Part shown: positions 9,701-17,089 of the stretch, one piece after another
How positions within the stretch are numbered: position 1 is the stretch's first letter
Layout: every line of letters starts with the position of its first letter
Assembly: GCA_022777455.1 (NCBI GenBank)
Contig: JALFGI010000049.1
Coordinates: 1 to 37,204 of the forward strand
DNA length: 37,204 nt
Reading direction: 5' to 3'
Source of the DNA: Clostridiales bacterium
GTDB taxonomy: Bacteria > Bacillota_A > Clostridia > Oscillospirales > Oscillospiraceae
Made by a program: the position numbers and the translations under genes
The notes under the pieces: model-generated
What the model was told of the DNA's origin: nothing
Databases searched by the model: none
The model's input: only the letters and a program-made list of their open reading frames with translations

Positions 9701-12700
9701 CGAAAATCACGGAAGGAACGAAGCTGGTCATCACGGATACGAACGAGGACCAAAAATACAATGACAGCTTTTCCTATTACGTTGGCCCACTGACCCCCGG
9801 GGAAAGCAAAACGCTGACCTATACGGTGAAGGTGGAGCCCGGCGTGTTTGTGACGGCGGGGAACAAGGCGGTTCTCATCAACAATCGTGCCCGGGTTTTC
9901 TCGGATGACAGCAGAAATGACGGGAATAATCCGCTGAACGCGTATAACTCCAGCAAAACGCTGGACCGAAAAGCCTGGAGCCGCAAACTGGTGGGCGGGA
10001 AGCAGGAGACGGAAATCACCGTATCCATGACCGGCAACGCTTACGATGCCACCGGCAGCTCCGTTACACCAATTACCTCTCCCGACAGCAGCTTCACGGT
10101 ACCGGCAGGCAGCTACCGGTACCAGGTGGTGGCCAACGAGGCGGGTGACTGGGACCTGTCCTCTGCGTCCTTGAAGGATTCCTTGGGCAGCCAGTACATG
10201 CAATTTGTGGGCTATGTCCAGGTGAATGCCTATACCATCAAGGCGGATGCTCCCGGCTCTGACCTGACGGACGCGGGAGCCATTGGCAATCTCAGCGCCC
10301 GCACACCCACCCAAACTGTTTGGGTAAAGGTAGACAGGAAGAGTTCCTTCAGCTTCACACCGGAGAACATTGGACTGGATGGGCCCCAAGCCTATCTTCT
10401 GACCTATTACGCCCAGCCCGTGGATATCGGCGAAATCACCCAGGTTGTGGTAAGCAACAGCTTTAACCTGTCCGGCACCGTGGGTATCGGCAACATCCAA
10501 TACATGCTCACCGGAATCGGCGTCGAGGCCTCCGTCGTCGTGGAGGGCAGCAACAGCTTTGCCGCGGAAAAGCAGAGCTGGTACTACGAGGCACCCAAGG
10601 TGACCACCGGAGATTTCGCAAAAGGCGCGCTGTACTGGGTCATCAAGGTGGACGGAAAGCTCCTGCCCGAGGGAACCGCCATCAAAGATGTGACGAATGG
10701 CGCCGGAGGTTCCGTGCACAATATCCGGGGCACCTCCTTTGTAGGAGCGTACACAGCGGACTTTGGATCCACTACGTCCCTGACCGATTACACGGATATG
10801 GATTCGCTGCTGGCCAGTGGCCTGCTGACCGCATTGGGCGAAGATGCCTATACGATCACGAAGGACCACAACTCCCTGACGCTGACGCTGAACAAAAATG
10901 TCACGCTGGCAGAGGGCAGTTCCCTGTACATCATCCTGAAAACAGAGCCGAATGTGATTCCCAATGCGGATCGGGATTACTACACCTTCAACAACAAGCT
11001 GCAAAGCTCCTCCGACAGCTCTAACTGGGTGGATCATAATGTAGCCAGCAAGACCCTGTACGGCAGCGAGAATATCTTCAAGGAACTGGGCAGCACCTTC
11101 TTCTATGACGGTTCAACAATCACACAAGACAAGGTCGTCAGAGGTGGAACTGTTATTCAAAGAGAATTGCAGAAACCGGGGTACTATGCCGCATGGACGG
11201 TCAAGGTCAACTATGAGGGCAATCTGTCCGGCCGTTATCGGGTGGTGGACTACATTCCGGAGGGAATGGAGCTGGCCTACGCCCGCATCAAATGGCGCGG
11301 AGCCAGCACCCGCGGCAGCTCCGGTGCCCAAATGGTGCGGATTTCGGACCTGGGTGCCGGATGGACGGAGCACACCATGTCCGCCGGGCTGGATGGAGAA
11401 GGACCGCTGACCAGCTACTACTACACCAGCGCCGATGGAAGGCAAGTTTGCTGGGAAGTGGATAACCTGGTTGCCGGCAAGCAGAGCGACGTCTATGCGG
11501 TGGACTTCCAGGTGGTTTGCCGGGTGACGGACCCGGATGTGCTGCTGGGCAGCGCAAGCAAGTATTTCGACAATGTGGTCAGCCTGCAGAATTCCGAGGG
11601 GGATATCTTTGGCAATGACAGCAACGGCGTGACGATTGGAAGACAGACACTGTCCAAGACCGGAACCTATGACCCCGAAATCAACGGCGGCCGGTATCCC
11701 TTCCAGATCACGCTGAACGAACTGGGAGAAGACCTGGTCAGCGGTGCGGACACCATCACCCTGGTGGACGAGCTGAGCAGTACTCTGATTCTGGATACCA
11801 CTTCCATTCAGGTGGTGAACACAAAGACAAACGTTGCGGTAACGAACTGGACCGCCTCTGTGGAGGGACAGACGCTGAAAATCGTCCTGCCGGACAATCT
11901 GCCTTTGACCGTTACCTATGAGGCAACCGTCAATGCCATGCCGGGCCAGACCATTGCCATCTCCAACAATGCCCATTGGGAGGGCTATATCACCCCCAGC
12001 GGCGGCAGCGTGGAGGTGAAGGAATTCAGTTATGCCACCGGCGGTACCGTGGGCGCGGATACATCTCCCAGCGTGACGGTGAAAAAGCTGGACCAGTATG
12101 ATACCAGCCTGGCCCTCTCCGGCGCGGAGTTCACTCTGGTGGAGGGAACCTACGCGGATGGCACGTTTACCGCAACAGAAAACGGGCTGTCCCTCATCGG
12201 AACCACCGGCGAGGATGGCACCCTGACCTTCGGCAGGGAAAATGGTCAGACCATGACATACAACACGGTTTATTGCCTCACCGAGACGAAGGCCCCGGAG
12301 GGCTATGTGCTGGATGCCACGCCTCACTATTTTGCGGTGGCAAAGCAAAATGAAGATGGAAGCTATCCCACTTTCCCGGATGGGATAACCGTCTGGTACC
12401 AGAGCGCCAACTATCCCTATCAGGCCTATAACCACAAGGGCGAAGCCACAGTGGCAAAGGTCTTCCTGACGGCACAGGGCACAGCTGAGCAGATCTCGGG
12501 CACTTACCGCTTCGGAATCTATTCCGAGCCGAATCCCACCGGCAATCCGCTGCAGATGGTGAGCATCACCTTCCCGGGCAGCACCACGGGCACGGCGAAG
12601 TTTACCAACCTGGAACTGGGGCGCGCCTACTACATCTATGAGTTGGATGACAGAGGCAGTCCCATTCAGGGCGGCACACTGGCGGGTGTGAATGGCAATC

Positions 12701-12915
12701 GCTTTGTGGTGACTTACGAAAACGGCTCCATGGTAGTAATTCCTGCTGATGGAACCCCTGCCGTCATGGTCACCGTAACCAATGATGCCCGCTGCTACGA
12801 GCTCCCCGAAACCGGCGGCATGGGCACCGCTCCCTATACCGCCGGCGGTCTGGCGATACTCTTGGGCGCGGCAATGGTATACACCGGTAAAAAGCGCAGA
12901 AAAGAAAATTCATAA
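6760..12915 (+). CDS. Giant LPETG-anchored surface protein with His/Cys repeats
   Basis: This 2051-residue protein is displayed on the cell wall. The ATG at 6760 is chosen because MQLDTEKYTRSYRIKRRWHQ leads into a hydrophobic export segment ending in YALILPAIT, a start seen in clostridial surface proteins, with AAAGGATGG about 10 bp upstream; an upstream TTG (6649) gives no signal peptide. The order is: signal (15-45); 13 HxHxxxC motifs (53-351); acidic EPEESD spacer (356-535); a long region (about 570-1770) of repeated beta-sandwich, DUF11/adhesin-like modules; a SpaA-type prealbumin domain (from 1772, with VKKLD lysines and Glu1842 in LTETKAPEGY, the usual isopeptide partners); a last Cna-B-like module; LPETG (2015-2019), a membrane helix and KKRRKE. 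Sortase would cut at LPETG. A role in adhesion is inferred; the ligand is unknown. Confidence 0.92.
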   Translation: MQLDTEKYTRSYRIKRRWHQVVTCLAAVVVFCITYALILPAITMESQCVLPEHTHTDECYTQVTQVEKLAPVCSADTLGIHRHTGGCYDGSGNPVCGYADFVVHYHDAACRDENGALWCPLPQVSTHTHGEACYFFPEIQPVHVHTEDCYTLERGALICTESTEPQHIHTEDCYSETATLVCMSAESQGHAHGDGCYDEAGSLICGLEESQGHIHGEGCYEISRELACGQSEEPAHAHTDECCQWEQVLICEQPEVEQEPAEPVLICERREIALHEHTAACFGGSGNLVCGKTQVLAHQHTDACFGMITVPLDTQTLTCTNTEEDHVHGPRCYGTWELTCGQQEHTHTEECTPHREPEEPEESEEPEESEELVEPEEPEKPEESEELVEPEEPEKPEESEEPEESDEPEESDEPEESGEPEESDEPEESDEPEESDEPEESDEPEESDEPEESDEPEESDEPEKSDEPEESDEPEESDGPEESDEPEESDEPGEPNEPEESDEPEECDEPEESDEPEESDEPEESDESEESEEPELPEWTAPSGLPVMGAAYAVPGPMQEYAVMLLAEDSTDTTDSTDTTDTTETTDPLPVESYITDATLYYRTDENAAWVDVTDATNIPGDADFKLEIDYENVPIDALLAAGGKMTYTLPELLRNATANGSITSGTTAVGTITVEGGTVTLAFNPNWLAQQKTETNTVIKGDFFVEAEVDLSQIEDENPGQIVIGGIKIDIDFDGDIVAKYGNVDLTKTVSAISEESDGDYLTYTLTVTAGADGCPEVKVVDAFADTQYIEEYVGITGTSTQIDGTGSVYIGGAPTEEIPIPEPAGENPAKPGTLVWVIGTMEANETRTLTYRVKLKEEYTGITAKGILQNTANVYSKTYQRDSDTVTFTPSAGATMSKVASTFTSDGNGGGTITYTIWIKAYDENTYVLDNVKIVDALDGSQGQNPTLSSIRQYLSYDETSFCLFEGGSQNQNGSDGLTKITEGTKLVITDTNEDQKYNDSFSYYVGPLTPGESKTLTYTVKVEPGVFVTAGNKAVLINNRARVFSDDSRNDGNNPLNAYNSSKTLDRKAWSRKLVGGKQETEITVSMTGNAYDATGSSVTPITSPDSSFTVPAGSYRYQVVANEAGDWDLSSASLKDSLGSQYMQFVGYVQVNAYTIKADAPGSDLTDAGAIGNLSARTPTQTVWVKVDRKSSFSFTPENIGLDGPQAYLLTYYAQPVDIGEITQVVVSNSFNLSGTVGIGNIQYMLTGIGVEASVVVEGSNSFAAEKQSWYYEAPKVTTGDFAKGALYWVIKVDGKLLPEGTAIKDVTNGAGGSVHNIRGTSFVGAYTADFGSTTSLTDYTDMDSLLASGLLTALGEDAYTITKDHNSLTLTLNKNVTLAEGSSLYIILKTEPNVIPNADRDYYTFNNKLQSSSDSSNWVDHNVASKTLYGSENIFKELGSTFFYDGSTITQDKVVRGGTVIQRELQKPGYYAAWTVKVNYEGNLSGRYRVVDYIPEGMELAYARIKWRGASTRGSSGAQMVRISDLGAGWTEHTMSAGLDGEGPLTSYYYTSADGRQVCWEVDNLVAGKQSDVYAVDFQVVCRVTDPDVLLGSASKYFDNVVSLQNSEGDIFGNDSNGVTIGRQTLSKTGTYDPEINGGRYPFQITLNELGEDLVSGADTITLVDELSSTLILDTTSIQVVNTKTNVAVTNWTASVEGQTLKIVLPDNLPLTVTYEATVNAMPGQTIAISNNAHWEGYITPSGGSVEVKEFSYATGGTVGADTSPSVTVKKLDQYDTSLALSGAEFTLVEGTYADGTFTATENGLSLIGTTGEDGTLTFGRENGQTMTYNTVYCLTETKAPEGYVLDATPHYFAVAKQNEDGSYPTFPDGITVWYQSANYPYQAYNHKGEATVAKVFLTAQGTAEQISGTYRFGIYSEPNPTGNPLQMVSITFPGSTTGTAKFTNLELGRAYYIYELDDRGSPIQGGTLAGVNGNRFVVTYENGSMVVIPADGTPAVMVTVTNDARCYELPETGGMGTAPYTAGGLAILLGAAMVYTGKKRRKENS
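6916..7812 (+). repeat. 13-copy HxHxxxC motif array in the surface protein
   Basis: Thirteen diverged units of about 20-28 residues each begin with HxH(T/G/D)xxC and usually contain a second cysteine (VC, IC, TC). Examples are HTHTDECY, HVHTEDCY, HIHGEGCY and HAHTDECC. Two His plus two Cys per unit is a plausible Zn-type ligand set, but disulfide formation outside the cell is equally possible. Bases are diverged between copies, so the array is old rather than a recent tandem expansion. Confidence 0.85.
7825..8364 (+). repeat. EPEESD low-complexity spacer (18-bp tandem repeat)
   Basis: Residues 356-535 are about two dozen copies of the hexapeptide EPEESD with small changes (EPEKSD, GPEESD, EPEECD). 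They are encoded by near-identical 18-bp units such as GAATCCGACGAGCCCGAG. The block begins with a 45-bp unit (EELVEPEEPEKPEES) duplicated almost exactly around 7868-7957. Proline/acid-rich stretches of this kind often act as an extended stalk. The complementary strand reads as an open Ser-rich frame, which is a by-product of the repeat. Confidence 0.9.
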
Positions 12916-12921
12916 TCCGCC

Positions 12922-12957
12922 AAGGCAGGAACCATTCCCGGTTCCTGCCTTTTCTTT
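12922..12957 (+). terminator. Terminator of the surface protein gene
   Basis: The stem AAGGCAGGAACC pairs perfectly with GGTTCCTGCCTT around a 6-nt loop, followed by TTTTCTTT, 7 bp after the stop codon. Confidence 0.93.
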
Positions 12958-12987
12958 CTGCGGGGTGCTCCCATTCAACGCATCGAT

Positions 12988-13192
12988 CAATTGTAATTTG
13001 GCAGGCAGATACGGCAGCACCCCTTGGCTCTCCCTTTGGGAGAGCTGGCTGCCCCATAAGGGGCGCCCCTGAGAGGGCAGCATAGCTTATCTCGACTGCC
13101 ATTATCTCACCGCGGTACCCTCTCAGTCAGCCTGTTCAGCTGACAGCTCCCCCAAAGGGGGCGTCGATTCCGGTACGCCAAACAACAATTTG
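12988..13192. mobile_element. MITE-like foldback element A
   Basis: The element is about 205 bp and has no open frame of note. The termini are inverted: CAATTGTAATTTGGC on the left and GCCAAACAACAATTTG on the right. Inside lie the hairpins CTCTCCC/GGGAGAG (13028-13044) and CAGCTCCCCC with AAAGGGGG, and the motif TACCCTCTCAGTCAGCC. It strongly resembles element B beyond the lacI gene. No clear target duplication was seen. The remainder of the 380-bp gap before lacI is the surface gene terminator and the lacI promoter. Confidence 0.7.
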
Positions 13193-13238
13193 CAAGGCTA
13201 AATTTCTCTAAACCGATTGCCTGCATTTAGAAAATGAT

Positions 13239-13267
13239 TTGACGTTTCTCTTGTTTTGTGATATGTT
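13239..13267 (+). promoter_or_regulatory. Sigma-A promoter of the lacI-type gene
   Basis: TTGACG (13239-13244) and TATGTT (13262-13267) have a 17-bp spacer. Initiation near 13275 places the transcript start downstream of the alternative TTG and ATG starts, supporting translation from 13296. Confidence 0.7.
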
Positions 13268-13295
13268 ATGGGAAAGAAAAGGGGAGCGTGAGGAT

Positions 13296-14330
13296 ATGGC
13301 AATCTCATCGAAAGAACTGGCGGCGCTGCTGGGGGTCTCTCCTGCGGCGGTCTCCATTGCGCTGAACGGCAAGCCGGGTATCAGCGAGGCCACCAGAGAG
13401 ATGATCCTCAAAGCGGCGGAGGAACACGGCGTCCGCCGGGCAGTGCGCCGGGAGACCATCTCGGAATTCATCAATCTGCTGATCTTCAAGCGCCACGGCA
13501 TGGTGTATGGTGACACCCAGTTTTTCTCCGCCGTGATGGAGGGCATCAGCAAAACCGTGGCGGAGTTAGGCTATAAGCTCCAGGTGAGCTATTTTTATGA
13601 GAATCAGAATCTGGAAGAGCAGGTGAAGGCCCTGTCGGTTTCCGATTGCGCGGGGGTGATCCTGCTGGCAACGGAAATGTGCGACGAGGACACCAAGTGG
13701 TTCGTGGGACTGGGAAAACCCCTGGTGGTGCTGGACAGCTGGTTTGAAACCTGGTGCCCGGACACCGTGGTGATCAACAACATCCAGGGTGCTTACGCCG
13801 CCACCAGATGCCTGATCGAGGCGGGACACCGGTATATCGGCCATGTGTGCTCCAGTGTGGAGATCAACAATTTCCGGGACCGCCGGGCCGGATTTCTGAA
13901 AGCCATCACCGAATCCGACGGCGAGGAGAAGAACCGCGCCTATACCACCATCTCCGTGGGCTCCACCCAGGATACCGCCTATGATGACATGAGCAAATTC
14001 CTGGACCACATTCAAAATTTGCCCACGGCCCTGTTCATGGACAACGACGTGATTGCCATCTCCTGTATGCGGGCATTGAAGGAGCACGGCTACCGCATCC
14101 CGGAGGATGTGTCCGTGGTGGGCTTTGATGACGTGCCCATGTCCTACGTCACCTCTCCCAAAATGACCACGGTCCATGTGCCCAAGGAGGCCCTGGGCCG
14201 CCATGCGGTGCAGCTCCTGCTGGACCGGATCAGAACGGGCAAACAGGACCACACTGTGAAAATCGAGATCAATACCACCCTGAAAATGCGCAACACCGTC
14301 CGCCAGATGGAAAAGCCCGGCCCCAAATGA
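13296..14330 (+). CDS. LacI-family transcriptional regulator
   Basis: This 344-residue protein has the standard LacI layout: an N-terminal helix-turn-helix (SKELAALLGVSPAAVSIALNG, residues 4-24) and hinge, then a periplasmic-binding-protein-like sensor domain from about residue 60 to 335. Near the end is the typical VSVVGFDDVPMSYVTSPKMTT stretch. The ATG at 13296 is preferred because GTGAGG lies just upstream and the promoter starts transcription too late for the earlier starts. It is followed by element B and then, 0.5 kb on, by a sugar catabolic operon on the same strand. It most likely senses the sugar or its phosphate and represses that operon. The effector is not predictable from the sequence. 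The gene is isolated between two inverted MITE-like elements. Confidence 0.93.
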   Translation: MAISSKELAALLGVSPAAVSIALNGKPGISEATREMILKAAEEHGVRRAVRRETISEFINLLIFKRHGMVYGDTQFFSAVMEGISKTVAELGYKLQVSYFYENQNLEEQVKALSVSDCAGVILLATEMCDEDTKWFVGLGKPLVVLDSWFETWCPDTVVINNIQGAYAATRCLIEAGHRYIGHVCSSVEINNFRDRRAGFLKAITESDGEEKNRAYTTISVGSTQDTAYDDMSKFLDHIQNLPTALFMDNDVIAISCMRALKEHGYRIPEDVSVVGFDDVPMSYVTSPKMTTVHVPKEALGRHAVQLLLDRIRTGKQDHTVKIEINTTLKMRNTVRQMEKPGPK

Positions 14331-14336
14331 TTCCAC

Positions 14337-14553
14337 CAAATTGTAATTTGGCGTACCGGAACCGACGCGCCACTTGGCTCCCCCTCTGGGGGAGCTGGCT
14401 GCCCCGTAAGGGGCTCACCTGAGAGGGCAACACGGTGTGTAAGGATGCTGTTGCCTTCTCTGCGGTACCCTCTCAGTCAGCCTGTTCGGCTGACAGCTCT
14501 CCCAAAGGGAGAGCCAAGGGTGCTGCAGTATCTGCCCGCCAAATTACAATTTG
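14337..14553. mobile_element. MITE-like foldback element B
   Basis: The element is 217 bp and starts 6 bp after the lacI stop. Its termini CAAATTGTAATTTGGC and GCCAAATTACAATTTG are an almost perfect inverted repeat. The central part aligns in direct orientation with element A (GAGCTGGCTGCCCC, CTGAGAGGGCAACA, GCGGTACCCTCTCAGTC). The outer arms match A only after reverse complementing: the right arm resembles A's left arm and vice versa. It has no coding capacity. The 518-bp gap after lacI holds this element, a terminator and the operon promoter. Confidence 0.75.
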
Positions 14554-14602
14554 TCAGGATGCTGCATAAAACCGATAAGCACATAACGGAAACTCCATTT
14601 CT

Positions 14603-14637
14603 CCGGCAGCCGCGAAAGCGGCTGCCGGGTTTCTTTT
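14603..14637 (+). terminator. Terminator downstream of lacI and element B
   Basis: CCGGCAGCCGC pairs perfectly with GCGGCTGCCGG over a GAAA loop, followed by TTTCTTTT. It insulates the sugar operon from lacI transcription. Confidence 0.92.
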
Positions 14638-14774
14638 GCCCTGACAAAAAACGGTTAGATAAATTTATAACTTATTTAGTGACTCTGGCCGCTGCAAAGG
14701 CGGAAATCTTTGTTATAAATGTACAGAAATAACGTGTTAAGAATGTAAAAAATAGAGTATTTCATATATAATCC

Positions 14775-14803
14775 TTGACAACGGAATTGTTTCTTGCTAT
14801 AAC
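14775..14803 (+). promoter_or_regulatory. Strong sigma-A promoter of the sugar operon
   Basis: A consensus TTGACA (14775-14780) lies 17 bp before TATAAC (14798-14803). Initiation near 14810 gives a 39-nt leader to the ATG at 14849, which has AGGAGG just upstream. Confidence 0.8.
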
Positions 14804-14818
14804 TTTAGTATACTTTAG
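14804..14818. promoter_or_regulatory. Candidate LacI-type operator at the transcription start
   Basis: The palindrome AGTATACT (14807-14814) lies in TTTAGTATACTTTAG, immediately after the -10 box and over the expected start site. LacI proteins bind dyads with a central symmetric step, and repression from this position would be typical. The dyad is short and no second copy was found, so the call is tentative. Confidence 0.3.
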
Positions 14819-14848
14819 ATGAAATTTAGATAACCAGGAGGAAAACAT

Positions 14849-16255
14849 ATGAAGCAAACATTTGGCATTATCGTTTCCACCCGTTCGTTTTTTCCCTCCC
14901 ATCTGGTGAAAACCGCCAGGGATGCAGTGACCTCCCTGCTGGACCGGCTGGGCTATGACTATATCATGGTGGGAGAGAACGACACCCAATACGGCGCCAT
15001 CGTCACCTACCAGGAGGCAAAGGTGTGCGCGGAGCTGTTCAAGGCCAACCGTGAAAAGATCGACGGCATCATCGTCATCATGCCCAATTTCTGCGAGGAG
15101 CTGGGCATGGCCGAGGCCATTGAGCAGGCCGGCCTGAATGTGCCCATCCTGATCCAGGCTTGCGACGATGATTTCGGCAAGCTGGACATGGCCAACCGCC
15201 GGGATGCCTTCTGCGGCAAGATCTCCCTGTGCAATAACCTGTACCAGAGAAACATTCCCTACACCCTGACCAAGCTCCACACCTGCCCCATCGACAGCCC
15301 TGAATTTGCAGAAGATGTGGTTCGCTTTGCCGGCATCTGCCGGGTGGTGAATGGCATGAAGGGTTCCCGCATTGCCATGCTGGGCGCCCGTCCCATCGCC
15401 TTCAATACCGTCCGTTACTCCGAGAAGATCCTCCAGAAGCACGGCATCAGCGTTCAGACCGTGGACTTTTCCGAGATCATCGCCGCTGCGGAGCATTATT
15501 CCGATGAGGAGAAGGTCGATGCCAAGATTCGTGAAATCTGCGCCTATGGCAATGTGGCTCCCTTCGTGGACCGCAAGCTGCTGGAGCGGCAGGCAAAGCT
15601 GTGCCTGGCCATTTCCGAGAAGGTGGAGGAGCTGGAGTGCGATGCTTCCACCGTTCAGTGCTGGGACAGCGTTGAGAACAACTACGGCTGCGCTACCTGC
15701 CTGGCCATGAGTATGATGGGCGAAAGCGGCAAGCCCTCCGCCTGCGAGAGCGACGTCACCGGCGCCATTTCCATGCTGGCTGCCTCCCTGGCTGCCCAGT
15801 CTCCCGCCGCCCTGATGGACTGGAACAACAACATCCGGGACGACCGGAACACCTGCATCAGCCTGCACTGCTCCAATTTCCCCAAGTCCTTCTTCCAGAG
15901 CGAGGTGGAGATCGAGTGCCTGGACGTCCTGGGCAGCACCCTGGGCAAGGAGAACTGCTTCGGCGCCTGCAAGGGTCAGGTTGCCGCCGGCGATATGACC
16001 TTCCTCCGGTTCACCACCGACGACTGCAAGGGTGTGCTGAAGGCCTATGTGGGTGAAGGCAGATTCCAGGAGGAAGTCATCCCCACCAAGGGCGGCGTGG
16101 CCAACTGCTATGTGGATAACCTCCAGGATCTGATGCACTACATCTGCAAGAACGGCTACGAGCATCATGTCTGCTTCGTCCGGGGCCATGTGGCCGATAT
16201 TCTGGAAGAAGCCCTCACCAATTACATGGGTGTCCAGGTCTACCGCCACAATTAA
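14849..16255 (+). CDS. L-fucose/arabinose isomerase-fold sugar isomerase
   Basis: This 468-residue protein belongs to the L-fucose isomerase-related family, which interconverts aldoses and ketoses with a divalent metal. The likely metal ligands are Glu300 (ACESDVTG), Asp324 (LMDWNN) and His447 (VRGHVAD). The Glu-to-Asp spacing of 24 equals that of E. coli FucI as I recall it (Glu337, Asp361). The protein is shorter than FucI (about 590 residues), so it belongs to a different subgroup. The ATG at 14849 has an AGGAGG ribosome site and it is the first gene after a consensus promoter. It is followed by transketolase, kinase and transporter genes, so it probably makes the ketose that the kinase phosphorylates. 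The sugar itself is not known; a redox-neutral isomerase role is inferred from the metal residues. Confidence 0.85.
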   Translation: MKQTFGIIVSTRSFFPSHLVKTARDAVTSLLDRLGYDYIMVGENDTQYGAIVTYQEAKVCAELFKANREKIDGIIVIMPNFCEELGMAEAIEQAGLNVPILIQACDDDFGKLDMANRRDAFCGKISLCNNLYQRNIPYTLTKLHTCPIDSPEFAEDVVRFAGICRVVNGMKGSRIAMLGARPIAFNTVRYSEKILQKHGISVQTVDFSEIIAAAEHYSDEEKVDAKIREICAYGNVAPFVDRKLLERQAKLCLAISEKVEELECDASTVQCWDSVENNYGCATCLAMSMMGESGKPSACESDVTGAISMLAASLAAQSPAALMDWNNNIRDDRNTCISLHCSNFPKSFFQSEVEIECLDVLGSTLGKENCFGACKGQVAAGDMTFLRFTTDDCKGVLKAYVGEGRFQEEVIPTKGGVANCYVDNLQDLMHYICKNGYEHHVCFVRGHVADILEEALTNYMGVQVYRHN

Positions 16256-16267
16256 GGAGGCAGCGCA

Positions 16268-17089
16268 ATGAAGAATTTGACAGCAACCGCTCTGGAACGC
16301 CGCCTGAGCGTTCTGGAGATGGTTTACAACGGAAAGAGCGGCCATATCGGCGGCAGCATGGGCTGCATGGACATCCTCACCGTGATCTACGACGTGATGA
16401 TGGACGTGGACAAGATCAAAGCTGGTGACCCGGACCGTGACCGTTTCGTAATGAGCAAAGGCCACTGCGCCGAAGCGCTGTACGCAGTGCTGGCGGATGT
16501 GGGCCTGATTGAGCGGGAAGAGCTGAAAACCTATGCCAAGTACAACACCCGCTTGGCCGAGCATCCCACCCACTCCATCCCCGGTGTGGAAGCAGCCACC
16601 GGTGCCCTGGGCCACGGCTTGTCCCTGGCGGTGGGCATGGCCTACGGTTTGAAGCAGTCCGGAAGCCCCGCCAAGGTTTACACCCTGATGGGCGACGGTG
16701 AGCAGGCAGAGGGCAGCGTATGGGAAGCGGCCATGAGTGCGGCGAAATTCAAGCTGGATAACCTCACCGCAGTGGTGGACCGGAATTATCTCCAGATTTC
16801 CGGCGGCACCGAAGAGGTGATGCCCCTGGATGATCTGGCTGGCAAGTACCGGGCCTTCGGGTTCCACACCGTGGTCTGCCAGGGCAACAACAGCGACTCC
16901 CTCATTGAAGCCTTCAGAACCCCCCACGAGGGGAAGCCCCTTGCCATCATCGCCAACACCATCAAGGGCTACGGCAGCCCCATCATGGAGAACAAGGCGG
17001 ACTGGCACCATCTGATCCCCAACACGGAGCAGTATGAGATCATCAAGGCCGATCTGACCCGGAAGCTGCAGGAGGTGCGCAATGGCTAA
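16268..17089 (+). CDS. Transketolase, N-terminal (TPP-binding) subunit
   Basis: This 273-residue protein covers only the first half of a transketolase. Such split enzymes work as a complex with a second subunit, here the next gene. The thiamine diphosphate site is clear: GDGEQAEGSVWEAA (142-155; Gly-Asp-Gly at 142-144) and VVDRNYLQISG. SGHIGG and KGHCAEALYAV supply the conserved substrate- and cofactor-site histidines. It starts 12 bp after the isomerase stop, with GGAGG between them, and overlaps the next gene by 8 bp. Split transketolases are common as general enzymes in Clostridia, but this pair sits inside a sugar operon. That suggests a dedicated sugar-phosphate substrate, as with the apulose-4-phosphate transketolase AptA. 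The specificity is inferred only from context. Confidence 0.93.
   Translation: MKNLTATALERRLSVLEMVYNGKSGHIGGSMGCMDILTVIYDVMMDVDKIKAGDPDRDRFVMSKGHCAEALYAVLADVGLIEREELKTYAKYNTRLAEHPTHSIPGVEAATGALGHGLSLAVGMAYGLKQSGSPAKVYTLMGDGEQAEGSVWEAAMSAAKFKLDNLTAVVDRNYLQISGGTEEVMPLDDLAGKYRAFGFHTVVCQGNNSDSLIEAFRTPHEGKPLAIIANTIKGYGSPIMENKADWHHLIPNTEQYEIIKADLTRKLQEVRNG

Noticed and set aside
13239..13295. Earlier TTG or ATG start of the LacI-type protein
   Set aside because: The promoter -35 and -10 boxes overlap this stretch, so it is not transcribed as coding sequence.
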